Source of the DNA: JAFGKK01 sp964521085
GTDB taxonomy: Bacteria > Chloroflexota > Anaerolineae > Anaerolineales > RBG-16-64-43
NCBI GenBank assembly: GCA_964521085.1
Contig: CAZFPL010000011.1
Span: forward strand, 1 to 64,000
Reading direction: 5' to 3'
Length of the DNA stretch: 64,000 nucleotides
Both the position numbers and the translations under genes were made by a program. Shown here in pieces: positions 33,757-42,430 of this stretch. Under the pieces are notes generated by a model. The model made no database searches. It saw nothing but the letters and a program-made list of their open reading frames with translations, and was not told the origin of the DNA. The stretch's first letter is position 1. Each line of letters opens with the position of its first letter.

Positions 33757-33785
33757 TTGCGATAAAAACCAAGTCGACCTACAAT
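33757..33785 (+). promoter_or_regulatory. Putative sigma-70 promoter of the candidate sRNA
   Basis: TTGCGA (33757-33762), a 17-base spacer, and TACAAT (33780-33785): four and five matches to consensus with ideal spacing, in a region without a gene downstream except the structured segment and terminator. Confidence 0.5.
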
Positions 33786-33791
33786 CTCATC

Positions 33792-33936
33792 ATCAGTTTT
33801 TGACCTACGATAAGAATTTCGTCCGGGGACAAACCAGCGGTGTATATTCGGATGTGGAACTCTCGGCCTGCCACGAGTAGGGATCGAAATCACCGGAGAA
33901 AAAAGCACGCGGAAGGCTTGGCTTCCGCGTGCTTTT
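33792..33936 (+). ncRNA. Candidate small RNA between comEC and plsC
   Basis: A transcript of about 145 bases is predicted from the promoter at 33757-33785 to the terminator at 33901-33936. Between them three nested pairings stack in register: CGGTG/CACCG (33838-33842 with 33891-33895), TTCGGAT/ATCGAA (33847-33853 with 33883-33888) and GTGG/CCAC (33854-33857 with 33871-33874). No ORF with a ribosome-binding site is present. The RNA family is not recognised. Confidence 0.45.
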
Positions 33937-33938
33937 TA
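33899..33938. terminator. Bidirectional terminator after the sRNA candidate and plsC
   Basis: GCACGCGGAAG (33905-33915), a 6-base loop, and CTTCCGCGTGC (33922-33932) form an 11-bp stem flanked by A-runs on the left and T-runs on the right. It can end both the rightward transcript and the leftward lipid-kinase/plsC transcript. Confidence 0.9.
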
Positions 33939-33978
33939 TTTCCAAAGGCAGGTGGCGGGATGCGGGTTCTTCCGCGGT

Positions 33979-34659
33979 TTAGCGTGCGGGTTCGTCGACC
34001 AGAAAGCGGTTTGTCGCTCTGGACAGGTCCGCATAATACCCGCGGTACTCCGGCGGCAGCAGCGCGGCAAGCCGGTACATGATCTCGGTGGTTATTTGTT
34101 CGCGTACATCGCGCGTAAGCTTTCCGCCTTCCATGCGAACGCGGAAGGGCGGGCCGACGCGGAAGTAGAAATCCGTCCGCCGCAAACGCGGCAGATTGTG
34201 GCTGAATTTTTCCCCGCCATAGTAGGCGACCGGGATGACCGGCGCGCCGCTGTCGAGCGCGAGCACAGATACGCCGGTACGCGCCTTCTGCAGCCGGCCG
34301 TCGCCGCTGCGGGTGCCTTCCGGCGCGATCGCCAGGATCCGTTCCGAACGCAGGACATCGCGCGCGTGGCCGATGGCTGTCCGATCCACTTCACCGCGCC
34401 GGATTGGAATCGCTCCGCCCAGGCTGAAGAAGAACCCCAGCGCCGGATTGTTCCAGGTTTCGATCTTCGCAAACCCGGTGACGGAGCGGGGTATCAGGTG
34501 GGTGTAAAAAATCGGGACGTCGAGGAAGTTGACGTGGTTGGCGACCAGGAGCAGCGGCCCCTTGTGCGGGATCGCTTTCAATTCTTCGTCGTGGACGCGG
34601 CAGAGAGTCCGGCCAAGGACCCGGATCGGAGAATACACCACCGTCTGCGCCAGATTCAT
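33979..34659 (-). CDS. plsC: 1-acyl-sn-glycerol-3-phosphate acyltransferase-like protein
   Basis: 226 aa. Family motifs: NHVNFLD (the catalytic HX4D), GGAIPIRRGEVD (motif II) and APEGTRSGDG (motif III EGTR), then VIPVAYYGG. It transfers an acyl chain to lysophosphatidate or a related lysolipid at the membrane. Starts 10 bases after the stop of the lipid kinase gene, so the pair is likely an operon in glycerolipid metabolism. Confidence 0.88.
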   Translation of the reverse strand: MNLAQTVVYSPIRVLGRTLCRVHDEELKAIPHKGPLLLVANHVNFLDVPIFYTHLIPRSVTGFAKIETWNNPALGFFFSLGGAIPIRRGEVDRTAIGHARDVLRSERILAIAPEGTRSGDGRLQKARTGVSVLALDSGAPVIPVAYYGGEKFSHNLPRLRRTDFYFRVGPPFRVRMEGGKLTRDVREQITTEIMYRLAALLPPEYRGYYADLSRATNRFLVDEPAR

Positions 34660-34669
34660 GCCGCCGTCC

Positions 34670-35593
34670 TTACCCGCCGACGATCACGTCGATCGCTTTG
34701 GGCAGGATCTCCGCGGCCAGCGAGTCGGCTTCGGTGCAGAGGGTCTCGCCGTCGGCGTGCGCCGCAATCGACCCGGTAAGGGCCTTGACGTTCAACTTGG
34801 CCGTGTTGAAATAGCGGATCGCCGGATGACCGGCCTGGGTGCCCTGGATAAAACGCGGGATGAGGAGGAAGATCCCCAGCCGGCTGACCTGGCCGGCCAG
34901 GCAGACGGTAAAGAGGCCGTCGTCATTTTTGGATTGCGGAGCCATCTGGAACGATCCGCCCATCCGGCGGCCGTTCATCACCGAGACCATCAGCGCGGGC
35001 TGTTCGATCGTGCCGCCGTCGTGCACAATTCTCAGGAGCGGCGCGTGGAAGTAGAGGAAGATCGTTTTCAACGCCGCGACGAGGTAGGAGGGAAATCCGG
35101 TAAGCCAGGTGAGTTTGGCGGCTTCGAATCCGACGATGGTGTCGAACCCGATTCCGATGCCGTTGCCGAAATACCGACCCTGCGGGAATAATCCGCCGGT
35201 GACTTTTCCGACATCCATCCGCTGGCGCTTTCCGGTTGCCAGAACGCGGCAGGAAGGTTCCAATCCGTGGGGCACGTTGATGCCGTGGCCGAAATCGTTT
35301 CCCCGGCCGACGGTGATGATTCCCATCGCGGCTTCCCCCTCTCCGGCCAGCTTCGCCTGCATCAGTCCGTTCAATACCTCGTTGGCGGTGCCGTCCCCGC
35401 CCATCGCAACAATCACATCGAAATCTTCGCGCGCCGCCTGGCGGGCCAGTTCCACGGCGTGCATCGGCCGTTCGGTTCGAACCAGGTCGAAGGTGATGCC
35501 GAGTGAAATCAGAAGTTCTTTGGCCTGCGGGATATCGGCTTCGCCTTCGCCCCGGCCGGATGTGGGATTGACGATGATTTTATAGCGACCCAT
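34670..35593 (-). CDS. Diacylglycerol/lipid kinase family protein (YegS/DgkB-like)
   Basis: 307 aa. Begins MGRYKIIVNPTSGRGEGE and has the donor-binding GGDGTANEVLNGL, ITVGRGNDFGHGI, and the C-terminal acidic catalytic motif HADGE. Phosphorylates diacylglycerol or a similar lipid, recycling it to phosphatidate, the product class that PlsC also makes. ATG 35593 chosen; the longer frame to 35665 starts with unrelated residues. Confidence 0.88.
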   Translation of the reverse strand: MGRYKIIVNPTSGRGEGEADIPQAKELLISLGITFDLVRTERPMHAVELARQAAREDFDVIVAMGGDGTANEVLNGLMQAKLAGEGEAAMGIITVGRGNDFGHGINVPHGLEPSCRVLATGKRQRMDVGKVTGGLFPQGRYFGNGIGIGFDTIVGFEAAKLTWLTGFPSYLVAALKTIFLYFHAPLLRIVHDGGTIEQPALMVSVMNGRRMGGSFQMAPQSKNDDGLFTVCLAGQVSRLGIFLLIPRFIQGTQAGHPAIRYFNTAKLNVKALTGSIAAHADGETLCTEADSLAAEILPKAIDVIVGG

Positions 35594-36035
35594 GATGGAA
35601 AATTCTCCATGACACGAAGATTGGTCGGGATGATAACACAGCCTTCCAGAGCGCGGCAATGCCAAATACCAAAAGCAGGTCTGAATCTGAAAAAGGCATG
35701 GAATTTCCGCTCTGATTGCCGGACGCCCCTGTCCGTTAATCGTCCCATTTGAAGTGCGATACGGCAGACGGGAAGGGATCGTCGGCAGTGCTCGTTTTCA
35801 AGACGATTAACAGTTATTAACCCGCGCGAAACCGATAAGTTGTAGTCCGGAAATGCAGATTGGGAATTTCTATGTGGATAAAGGAGTACACATTCAACGA
35901 TACGATTCCGCCGATCTCACCGGTTTCCCCTGCCGGGATGCGGACATGAACAGCATAGCTGTTCGATCCGCTGGCGGTCTTTTCCCCATTAATCCGGTAA
36001 CAGCAAGGAGAATTATCGGATCGGCACAGCCGGAA
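35594..36035. other. Gene-free spacer with a short palindrome
   Basis: No supported gene. It contains a 7-bp perfect inverted repeat GAACAGC-ATA-GCTGTTC at 35948-35964, about 70 bases past the stop of the YCF48-like lipoprotein, with no T-run. It could be an operator half-pair or chance. The promoter of the lipid-kinase operon should lie near 35600-35700, but no clear hexamers are seen. Confidence 0.5.
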
Positions 36036-37376
36036 TCAAGCCCCAATGATCGGAGAGAGGGCTTCCCATGTTTTTCCTCCATCTTTGGTGTACATCAACA
36101 GAGGGGTTTCCCCCTTCCGCGCGGCGGCCCAGCCTTTGTTCCAATCGATAAAATCAAACTGGCCCGTCCAATCGATGGAGTTGATTTTTTCCCATTCTTC
36201 CGTCTCGCCGTTGTAACCGTAAATATCTTTCCCGACGGCCAGACCGCTCACGACATCCCCACGAAAGACCCGCCCGTCGCCGGGGCTGCGGATCACCATC
36301 TGGCCTCCGGGATAAGGCATAACGTGCCAATTCGACCCGTCCAGATTGGAGGTGAAGAGATTGGCAGCGGTTGTGGGAGTGGTTTTGGATGTGCATTCCA
36401 CGCAGAGGATAAGATTGGTTTTCTGCGCGAAGAATACCGGTGGGCGGATACGACACGAAAAATCAGACGAAGTGAACAGCCCGGGCGGCGTTGCGGGGCT
36501 TGGAAGCTTGGCTTCGATCCAGCTCTTTCCGCCGTCGAAGGTTTGGAAGAGAAAGACTCCGGTGCGGTTGCCGCGGCAATCACCGGTCAACCAGCCGTTC
36601 CATGGACCGGTGAACAGGATCCCGGTTTTTTCGCATTCCTGAATGGGGGAGTTAACGGCCGGGTCGACGACCCGCTCCCAGGTATTGCCGCCGTTAAGCG
36701 TCTGGAAAAGCGCGATCCGGTCGGAGGCGGGATCGTCGCCTTTGTGGATTAAAACCCAACCGGTGTTGATGTTAATGAAGAATACATCCGACACGCGGTA
36801 CTTTCCCACCCAGCCGGAGAGGTCCAGCGGGGCGCTGGGTGTCCAGGTGGCTCCGCCGTTGGTGGTTTTCCAGACGACCGGCGCATCCGGCGGAGGCAGG
36901 AGGTCGGCGGAATAGAAGGTCACTAAGGCGGTGTCGACATCCCAAAAAGCCCCGACGGCGATCCGCTCGGTGGCCGGTTGGACGACTGTCTTCTCCGGGG
37001 GAGTAACGTCCTTCCAAGTGGATCCCCCGTTGCCTGTCCAAAGCACATGATCTTGCCATTGTGTGTCGGCGGCTCCTCCGATCGACCATCCCTTTTCGGC
37101 GTCGATCATATCGATATAAGAGATCGCCAGCGCCGTTCGATCCGGAAGGTGGGCGATCGGACCGGAGGTCGGCCTCACGGTTGGGGTTTGCATGGACGTG
37201 GATTCTGGAGGAAGCGGGGCGGCCGTCTCGGTCTGCGCTATCGCCGGGCGGATTTCATCGTCAGCGGTTTTGGATGGGGTGGCCCCGGTGAGTGAGGCGA
37301 TTTGAGGGGTGGGAAAATTACAGGCGGCTAGCAACATGCAAAACAAGAGGGGAATGGACCAAAATCGGGTTCGCAT
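36036..37376 (-). CDS. Lipoprotein with YCF48/BNR-like propeller repeats
   Basis: 446 aa. Signal peptide of about 18 residues ending in the lipobox LLAAC, then a Thr/Pro-rich linker (residues 20-75). The rest has Asp-box type repeats: WTGNGGSTWKDVTPP, WKTTNGGATWTPSAP, FQTLNGGNTWERVV, FQTFDGGKSWIEAKL and YTKDGGKTWEAL, each with the GW or GWL step (GWVLIHKG, NGWLTGDC, KGWAAARKG). Predicted extracytoplasmic beta-propeller anchored to the membrane. YCF48 relatives assist photosystem II assembly in phototrophs, but this organism shows no sign of photosynthesis, so the role is unknown. Several cysteine pairs may form disulfides. Confidence 0.85.
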   Translation of the reverse strand: MRTRFWSIPLLFCMLLAACNFPTPQIASLTGATPSKTADDEIRPAIAQTETAAPLPPESTSMQTPTVRPTSGPIAHLPDRTALAISYIDMIDAEKGWSIGGAADTQWQDHVLWTGNGGSTWKDVTPPEKTVVQPATERIAVGAFWDVDTALVTFYSADLLPPPDAPVVWKTTNGGATWTPSAPLDLSGWVGKYRVSDVFFININTGWVLIHKGDDPASDRIALFQTLNGGNTWERVVDPAVNSPIQECEKTGILFTGPWNGWLTGDCRGNRTGVFLFQTFDGGKSWIEAKLPSPATPPGLFTSSDFSCRIRPPVFFAQKTNLILCVECTSKTTPTTAANLFTSNLDGSNWHVMPYPGGQMVIRSPGDGRVFRGDVVSGLAVGKDIYGYNGETEEWEKINSIDWTGQFDFIDWNKGWAAARKGETPLLMYTKDGGKTWEALSPIIGA

Positions 37377-37526
37377 GAGGCCTCCAAGGACCGCTTTAAT
37401 GGGTAGAAGTCAATCCGGATTATACGGTTAATCGCCGGAAAGGGGAATTTCCAGATCGGCGCGGAGAGGCATCCGGTTTTCCGGATCGACCATTGGTGGT
37501 TCGCAAAAAGCATCGGTGAGGAAAAT

Positions 37527-37559
37527 AAAAACCGGCCGATAGTTCATCGGTCGGTTTTT
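37527..37559 (-). terminator. Terminator of tRNA-Asp
   Basis: ACCGGCCGAT (37531-37540), a 5-base loop, and ATCGGTCGGT (37546-37555) form a 10-bp stem. On the minus strand it is followed by TTTTTATTTT, directly after the tRNA 3' end. Confidence 0.9.
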
Positions 37560-37636
37560 GGCGGGAGCGACGGGATTCGGACCCGCGATCTCGGCCTTGA
37601 CAGGGCCGCGTGTTAGGCCAGCTACACCACGCCCCC
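37559..37636 (-). tRNA. tRNA-Asp (anticodon GTC)
   Basis: Minus strand. Acceptor arm GGGGGCG/CGCTCCC, D-arm GTGT...ACAC, anticodon stem CGGCC/GGCCG with loop CTGTCAA giving anticodon GTC, T-arm GCGGG/CCCGT with loop TCCGAAT, discriminator G and an encoded CCA (37559-37561). The T-loop has C at position 55 instead of the near-universal T, a small deviation. Confidence 0.93.
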
Positions 37637-37835
37637 GGGCGCGGGCGAGAGTTATACCATGGTGATGGTCTTGCGTCAACGGGTCTGGGCGGCGCAAGCC
37701 CGCGGTGGGATGCTTTCGGTATATCGGATGGTGGAAAATCCTTCGAAGGGATTCCCTTGGATGCCGTCTTCCGGAAAATTCCATGCCGGAAGGCAGGCCC
37801 CATCGATCGGCGGGCCCCGGAAATTAATCGATGGT

Positions 37836-38264
37836 TCAAGACGCGGGTTCTGTTTTCCTGGCATGCCAGCAGCCGCTGCTTCCGTCATTGCCTGCCATCG
37901 TCCCTTCCATAGACTCCTTTGAAAAACCGACCTCTCCGGTATAAACAACAAAGGGATTATAAGGAAACGTCAAGGTAAACTCCCTGCCCTCTGCTTTCCA
38001 TTTTCCCCCACGATTGACCGCCGGGGCGAAAAATGACCCGTCGGGATATAAGACCCAGGTTGTCTCCGAAAAACTACCGCATCCCCAGGAATAGAAAACA
38101 CGCCATTCACCGGACAGGTCTGAATGCGGGGAATCGGAAATCCGGGGGGAGGGTGTGCCCGCCGACCCGGCAGTCTGACTCGGCGGTCGAAATAGACCGC
38201 TTGTCTTTGAACATCCGAGAATCAGGAAGCCGGCGACAGCCAGGACGATCCAAATCCTTCTCAA
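37836..38264 (-). CDS. Small lipoprotein, unknown function
   Basis: 142 aa from TTG 38264 (GGAG eight bases upstream), giving a good lipoprotein signal: LRRIWIVLAVAGFLILGC with the lipobox Cys at residue 18. An ATG at 38306 would add 14 residues (MPCAFHRRDHGDFP) but has no ribosome site. The mature part has a Ser/Pro-rich stretch then a small beta-rich domain (LSGEWRVFYSWGCGSFSETTWVLYPDGSFFAPAVNRGGKWKAEGREFTLTF) that resembles lipocalin-like or META-type domains; three further Cys could form disulfides. Not assigned to a named family. Confidence 0.7.
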   Translation of the reverse strand: MRRIWIVLAVAGFLILGCSKTSGLFRPPSQTAGSAGTPSPRISDSPHSDLSGEWRVFYSWGCGSFSETTWVLYPDGSFFAPAVNRGGKWKAEGREFTLTFPYNPFVVYTGEVGFSKESMEGTMAGNDGSSGCWHARKTEPAS

Positions 38265-38458
38265 GGGAAAATCTCCATGATCACGACGGTGAAATGCACA
38301 TGGCATCCGGGAAAGTAATCGGATTCGCCGCTTTTTTTTAGTATGGCCGGAGAAGTCCGCCGCGGCCGTCCTTGCGGTTCCAGACGTTCATGGCGGGAAA
38401 ACCGGATTCTTCTATCCGATATTATAATCAACCCTACTCCAGCATCAGGAGAATCCTT

Positions 38459-39313
38459 ATGGATTTCACACCAACCCTCGCGGATGTACTTCAATCGGCG
38501 GATAAACTCATTGCCGCGGCGATCGCCGAGGACATCGGTCCGGGAGATGCCACCAGCCTGGCTATTTTCTCTCCCTATGCCAAGGCGCGCGCCACGATCA
38601 TCGCAAAAGAGCCGGGGGTCATCGCCGGATTGCCCGTCGCAAGAGCGGTGTTTGCGAAAGCAGACCCAAACGTCATCTTCGCCACCGTAGTGTCCGACGG
38701 CGCGAAAGTAAAACCCATGGATGTCCTGGTGAACCTGGAAGGAGGTTTGGTGTCCATCCTTTCCCTGGAGCGGATCGTCTTGAATTTCCTGCAACGCCTT
38801 TCCGGAATTGCGTCCTTCGCGGCGGAATTTGTTCAGGCGGTAAAAGGCACCCATGCGGTCATCCTGGATTCGCGGAAAACAACCCCTGGGTACCGCGCCC
38901 TGGAGAAGTATGCCGTGCGGATCGGAGGAGCGATGAACCACCGGCGCGGCTTATACGATATGCTGATGGTGAAGGACAACCATATCAAGGCGGTCAAATC
39001 ACTCACCATGGCCGTCCGCCGGGCGCGCCAAAGTTACCCCTCGCTTCCCCTGGAAGTGGAAGTGGATTCCCTGGATCATCTGAAAGAAGCCTTGTCCCTT
39101 CCGGTGGATCGCATCCTGCTGGACAACATGGATGTGGAGATGATTCACAAGGCCGTGGTCCTTGGGGATAACCGGGTGCCTCTGGAAGTTTCGGGGGGTG
39201 TAACCCTCGAGAACGTCCGCCAGATTGCCGAAACCGGCGTGAATTATATTTCCGTGGGGGCGCTGACTCATTCTGCGCCGGGTCTCGATCTCAGCCTGGA
39301 AATTATCGGCTGA
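38459..39313 (+). CDS. nadC: Nicotinate-nucleotide pyrophosphorylase (carboxylating)
   Basis: 284 aa. Converts quinolinate and PRPP to nicotinate mononucleotide. Motifs: AIAEDIGPGDATS, LDSRKTTPGYRALEKYAVRIGGAMNHRRGLYDMLMVKDNH with the basic residues that bind quinolinate and PRPP, and the C-terminal LEVSGGVTLENVRQIAETGVNYISVGALTHS. ATG 38459 follows AGGAG by seven bases. A TATAAT at 38423-38428 could be its -10. First gene of nadC-nadA-nadB. Confidence 0.96.
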   Translation: MDFTPTLADVLQSADKLIAAAIAEDIGPGDATSLAIFSPYAKARATIIAKEPGVIAGLPVARAVFAKADPNVIFATVVSDGAKVKPMDVLVNLEGGLVSILSLERIVLNFLQRLSGIASFAAEFVQAVKGTHAVILDSRKTTPGYRALEKYAVRIGGAMNHRRGLYDMLMVKDNHIKAVKSLTMAVRRARQSYPSLPLEVEVDSLDHLKEALSLPVDRILLDNMDVEMIHKAVVLGDNRVPLEVSGGVTLENVRQIAETGVNYISVGALTHSAPGLDLSLEIIG

Positions 39314-39338
39314 TGTCCCACTTCGCTTGCATAATCTG

Positions 39339-40400
39339 ATGACCATACAGGATTCCCCGGAACGGATAATTGAAGCCGCCAAGCAACGGTTTGGGAAGGA
39401 ACTGGTCATCCTCGGCCATCATTATCAAAAGGACGAGGTGATCCGCTTCGCGGATTTTCGCGGCGATTCCTTGAAGTTGGCCCGCGATGCGGCGGCCAGC
39501 CGGGAGGCGAAGTACATCATTTTCTGCGGGGTGCACTTCATGGCGGAGACAGCCGCTATCCTGGTCCGTCCCGGACAGGTGGTGCTCCTTCCCGAGCCCG
39601 AAGCCTTATGCCCGCTGGCGGAGAAGGCGGATCTGTTTCTGGTGGAAGATGCATGGAAGCAGCTGGGGGAATATTTGGATGTGGACCATGGCATCATGCC
39701 GGTTACCTACGTTAATTCCGAAGCGGTATTAAAAGCCTTTTGTGGAAAGCACGGCGGGTCGGTATGCACTTCCTCCAACGCGCGCGGAATCCTGGAATGG
39801 GCCCGCGCCCGCCGGCCGTGCACTTTTTTCTTCCCCGACCAGCATCTGGGACGCAATACCGGAGTGCGAATGGGAATCCCCCTTGAACGAATGCCGCTTT
39901 GGGATCCACGGGAACCGCTTGGCGGGATCGACCGGGAGGATCTCCGGACTGCCGAAGTCATCCTTTGGAAGGGCTGGTGCTACGTCCACCAGCGTTTCCT
40001 TCCCGCCCATGTCCGGGTGGCCCGGGAAGCGTACCCCGGCATCCGCGTCTGGGTCCATCTCGAATGCACCCAGGAAGTGGTCCGGCTTGCGGATGACGCG
40101 GGATCGACCGCCGACATCATCCGCCTTGTGGATTCCGCGCCCGCAGGTACCCGCTGGGCGATCGGCACGGAAGGAAACCTAGTGAACCGCCTGGCGCGGC
40201 AGCATCCCGAGCAGGAAATCCATTTGCTTTCGCCCACGCCCAATAACTGCATTACGATGAATAAAACCACGCTTTCCTCCCTGGCGCGGGTTGCCGGGGG
40301 ACTCCTGCGCGGTGAAGAAATCAATCCGATTCGCGTCCCGCCGGATGTGGCGGAACCCGCCCGGACGGCGCTGGAACGCATGCTGGAGGTCCGTGAATGA
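39339..40400 (+). CDS. nadA: Quinolinate synthase
   Basis: 353 aa. Condenses iminoaspartate with dihydroxyacetone phosphate to quinolinate using a [4Fe-4S] cluster. GHHYQKDEV and FADFRGDSLKLAR at the N-terminus, cysteines in IFCGVHFMAE, CTSSNA, LECTQEV and NNCITMNK, and the PDQHLGRNTG motif are visible. The start is uncertain: ATG 39339 used here, TTG 39327 is in frame, and neither has a clear Shine-Dalgarno. Stop overlaps the nadB start (ATGA). Confidence 0.95.
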   Translation: MTIQDSPERIIEAAKQRFGKELVILGHHYQKDEVIRFADFRGDSLKLARDAAASREAKYIIFCGVHFMAETAAILVRPGQVVLLPEPEALCPLAEKADLFLVEDAWKQLGEYLDVDHGIMPVTYVNSEAVLKAFCGKHGGSVCTSSNARGILEWARARRPCTFFFPDQHLGRNTGVRMGIPLERMPLWDPREPLGGIDREDLRTAEVILWKGWCYVHQRFLPAHVRVAREAYPGIRVWVHLECTQEVVRLADDAGSTADIIRLVDSAPAGTRWAIGTEGNLVNRLARQHPEQEIHLLSPTPNNCITMNKTTLSSLARVAGGLLRGEEINPIRVPPDVAEPARTALERMLEVRE

Positions 40401-41983
40401 ACCTTGTACAGTCTGATGTCTTGATCATCGGTTGCGGGATTGCGGGCGCCAGCGCCGCACTCAGACTCTCGGAAGACCGCGAGCGTCAGATTACTGTCAT
40501 CACCCGCGCAGCCGATTTGGAAGAGAGCAATACCCGGTATGCCCAGGGTGGCATTGTCGTTCTGGGGAAGAACGACAGCCCCCGACAACTGATCCGGGAT
40601 ATTTTGGAGGCGGGCGCGGGTTTGAGCCTTCCTTCCGCGGCGGAGATCCTCGCCTCGGAAGGCCCGCAGTTGGTGCAGGAACTCCTGATCGATAAAGCCG
40701 GCGTGGGGTTTGATCGGTCCGCCGACGGCGGATTTGATTTTGGTCGGGAGGCGGCCCATTCTCTTCCGCGCGTACTGCATGTGGGGGATGCCACGGGCAA
40801 GGCCATCATCCAGGGTTTGCACCGATTGATGCGTGACCGCCCGAACATCCGCTTTGTCAATTCCGCAACGGCGGTGGACCTGATCACCTTCCCGCACCAT
40901 GCGCGCGATCCGCTTGCCGTATACCAGCCGATTACCTGCCATGGGGCGTACGTGTTTGACGGGACCGACGGCAGCGTGAATCGCTATCTGGCGGGCGTGA
41001 CCATTTTGGCCACGGGAGGTCTGGGGCGGATTTACCGCTATACCTCCAACCCCGAAGGCGCCCGCGGTGACGGCTTGGCGATGGCCGACCGCGCCGGCGC
41101 ACGGGTGATCAACGCCGAATTCATACAATTCCATCCGACCGTGTTCGCCGGCCCCAGCGGCGAAGGCTTTCTCATCTCCGAGGCGGTGCGGGGGGAGGGC
41201 GGCCGCCTGCTGACTCCGGACGGGCGTGCGTTTATGGCGGAGTATGCCCCCGAGTGGAAGGAGCTTGCGCCGCGCGATATCGTGGCGCGGGCGATCCACC
41301 GCGAGATGGTCGTCCACGATTACCCCCACGTTCTACTCGATATCTCCTTTCTCCCCGCGGAGCAGATTAAAAGCCGGTTCCCGACGATCTACGCGCGCTG
41401 CCTGGAGGCCGGATTCGATATGACCTGCGAACCGATCCCGGTGGTGCCGGCGGAGCATTATTCCTGCGGCGGAATTTGGACGGATCCCGACGGGCGCACG
41501 ACGATCCCCGGCCTATACGCCGTGGGCGAGGTTGCATGCACGGGATTGCACGGTGCCAACCGCCTGGCGAGCACCTCCCTTTTGGAGGGCTTGGTGTGGG
41601 GCCGGCGCGCCGCCCAGCATATCGCCGCGTCCGACGCCTTCCCGAAAGCAGATCCGAACCAGGTGCCGGCCTGGGAACCGGGCATAAGCGAGGAAGCCGA
41701 CCCCGCTCTGATCTGGCGGGATGTGCGCACCATCCAATATACGATGTGGCATTACGTGGGATTGATCCGGTCCTCCGTCCGGTTGAACCGTGCGCTCAGC
41801 GACCTGTACCATCTCAATGAAGAGATCGAAGGCTTCTACCGCACGACGCATCTGAGTGACCCCTTGATCGGCCTGCGGCACAGCATCCGCGCGGCGCTGG
41901 TGGTGGCAACCGCCGCCAAGCACAACCGCTCCAGCATCGGCTGCCATTATCTGGAGGACGGCAAGCAGGCGGGAGTATTATAA
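40397..41983 (+). CDS. nadB: L-aspartate oxidase
   Basis: 528 aa. FAD enzyme that oxidises aspartate to iminoaspartate, the NadA substrate. FAD-binding GCGIAGASAAL at the N-terminus, ESNTRYAQGGIVV, LATGGLGRIYRYTSNPEGARGDGLAMADRAGA, the active-site region EFIQFHPT and YSCGGIWTDPDGRTTIPGLYAVGEVACTGLHGANRLASTSLLEG, then the C-terminal helical domain. It is anaerobic-compatible, since fumarate can serve as acceptor. Translationally coupled to nadA. Confidence 0.96.
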   Translation: MNLVQSDVLIIGCGIAGASAALRLSEDRERQITVITRAADLEESNTRYAQGGIVVLGKNDSPRQLIRDILEAGAGLSLPSAAEILASEGPQLVQELLIDKAGVGFDRSADGGFDFGREAAHSLPRVLHVGDATGKAIIQGLHRLMRDRPNIRFVNSATAVDLITFPHHARDPLAVYQPITCHGAYVFDGTDGSVNRYLAGVTILATGGLGRIYRYTSNPEGARGDGLAMADRAGARVINAEFIQFHPTVFAGPSGEGFLISEAVRGEGGRLLTPDGRAFMAEYAPEWKELAPRDIVARAIHREMVVHDYPHVLLDISFLPAEQIKSRFPTIYARCLEAGFDMTCEPIPVVPAEHYSCGGIWTDPDGRTTIPGLYAVGEVACTGLHGANRLASTSLLEGLVWGRRAAQHIAASDAFPKADPNQVPAWEPGISEEADPALIWRDVRTIQYTMWHYVGLIRSSVRLNRALSDLYHLNEEIEGFYRTTHLSDPLIGLRHSIRAALVVATAAKHNRSSIGCHYLEDGKQAGVL

Positions 41984-41986
41984 AAT

Positions 41987-42014
41987 CCACGAAGGGCACG
42001 AAGAGCACGAAGAA
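41987..42014 (+). repeat. Left inverted repeat of the GxxExxY cassette
   Basis: 28 bases rich in the CACGAAG unit. They match the reverse complement of 42431-42458 at 24 of 28 positions. The pair brackets a single AT-rich gene. Confidence 0.8.
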
Positions 42015-42044
42015 TTAATAAAAAAAAATTGAACAGGGGGAAAA

Positions 42045-42422
42045 ATGGAAAAGTTGCTTTTTCAAGAAGAGGTCTACGAGATCATTGGCTGCTCCATTGA
42101 GGTACATCGAGTTCTTGGATCAGGTTTCCTGGAAGCGGTTTATCAGGAAGCTTTGGAGTACGAGTTGCGACAAAAAGCAATTTCGTACGAGGTAAATAAA
42201 CCCCTCGTGGTTACGTATAAGGGGATCCGTTTACATAAAGAATATGTCGCAGATTTTGTCTGCAAAGAAAAAATTCTTCTAGAATTAAAAGCGCTGGATG
42301 GCTTAACCGGCAGAGAAGAGTCGCAGATAACTAATTATTTAAAAGTATCTAAATACCGTATAGGTTTACTCATCAACTTCGGTAGTCACCGGAGGCTGGA
42401 ATGGAAGAGGATGATTGTCTGA
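42045..42422 (+). CDS. GxxExxY family protein (PD-(D/E)XK nuclease-like)
   Basis: 125 aa. The family motif is GSGFLEAVYQEAL (GxxExxY); later YVADFVCKEKILLELKALDGLTGREESQITNYLK contains an Asp and Glu-x-Lys arrangement like a PD-(D/E)XK nuclease core. Base use is clearly AT-richer than the neighbours (many AAA, TTT, TAT codons), a sign of transfer. Flanked by 28-bp inverted repeats made of CACGAAG units and inserted between nadB and an oxidoreductase. The molecular function of this widespread family is not known to me; its distribution as a stand-alone cassette suggests a mobile unit. Confidence 0.85.
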   Translation: MEKLLFQEEVYEIIGCSIEVHRVLGSGFLEAVYQEALEYELRQKAISYEVNKPLVVTYKGIRLHKEYVADFVCKEKILLELKALDGLTGREESQITNYLKVSKYRIGLLINFGSHRRLEWKRMIV

Positions 42423-42430
42423 CGAAAGAA

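Noticed and set aside
33870..33895. A GGGATCGAAATC segment looking like the end of a CRISPR repeat
   Set aside because: Single occurrence; no spaced direct repeats anywhere in the window.
33840..34082. An 80-aa forward frame in the spacer after comEC
   Set aside because: No ribosome-binding site, runs through a strong terminator and into the antisense of plsC.
35853..36752. A 299-aa forward frame beginning in the 35.6-36.0 kb spacer
   Set aside because: Mostly antisense to the YCF48-like lipoprotein gene and without conserved features.
36036..37376. YCF48-like protein taken as evidence for photosynthesis
   Set aside because: Asp-box propeller repeats of this kind are common in non-phototrophs, and no photosynthesis gene is in the window.
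38261..38941. A 226-aa reverse frame opposite nadC
   Set aside because: Covers the conserved NadC active-site region on the wrong strand; no motif.
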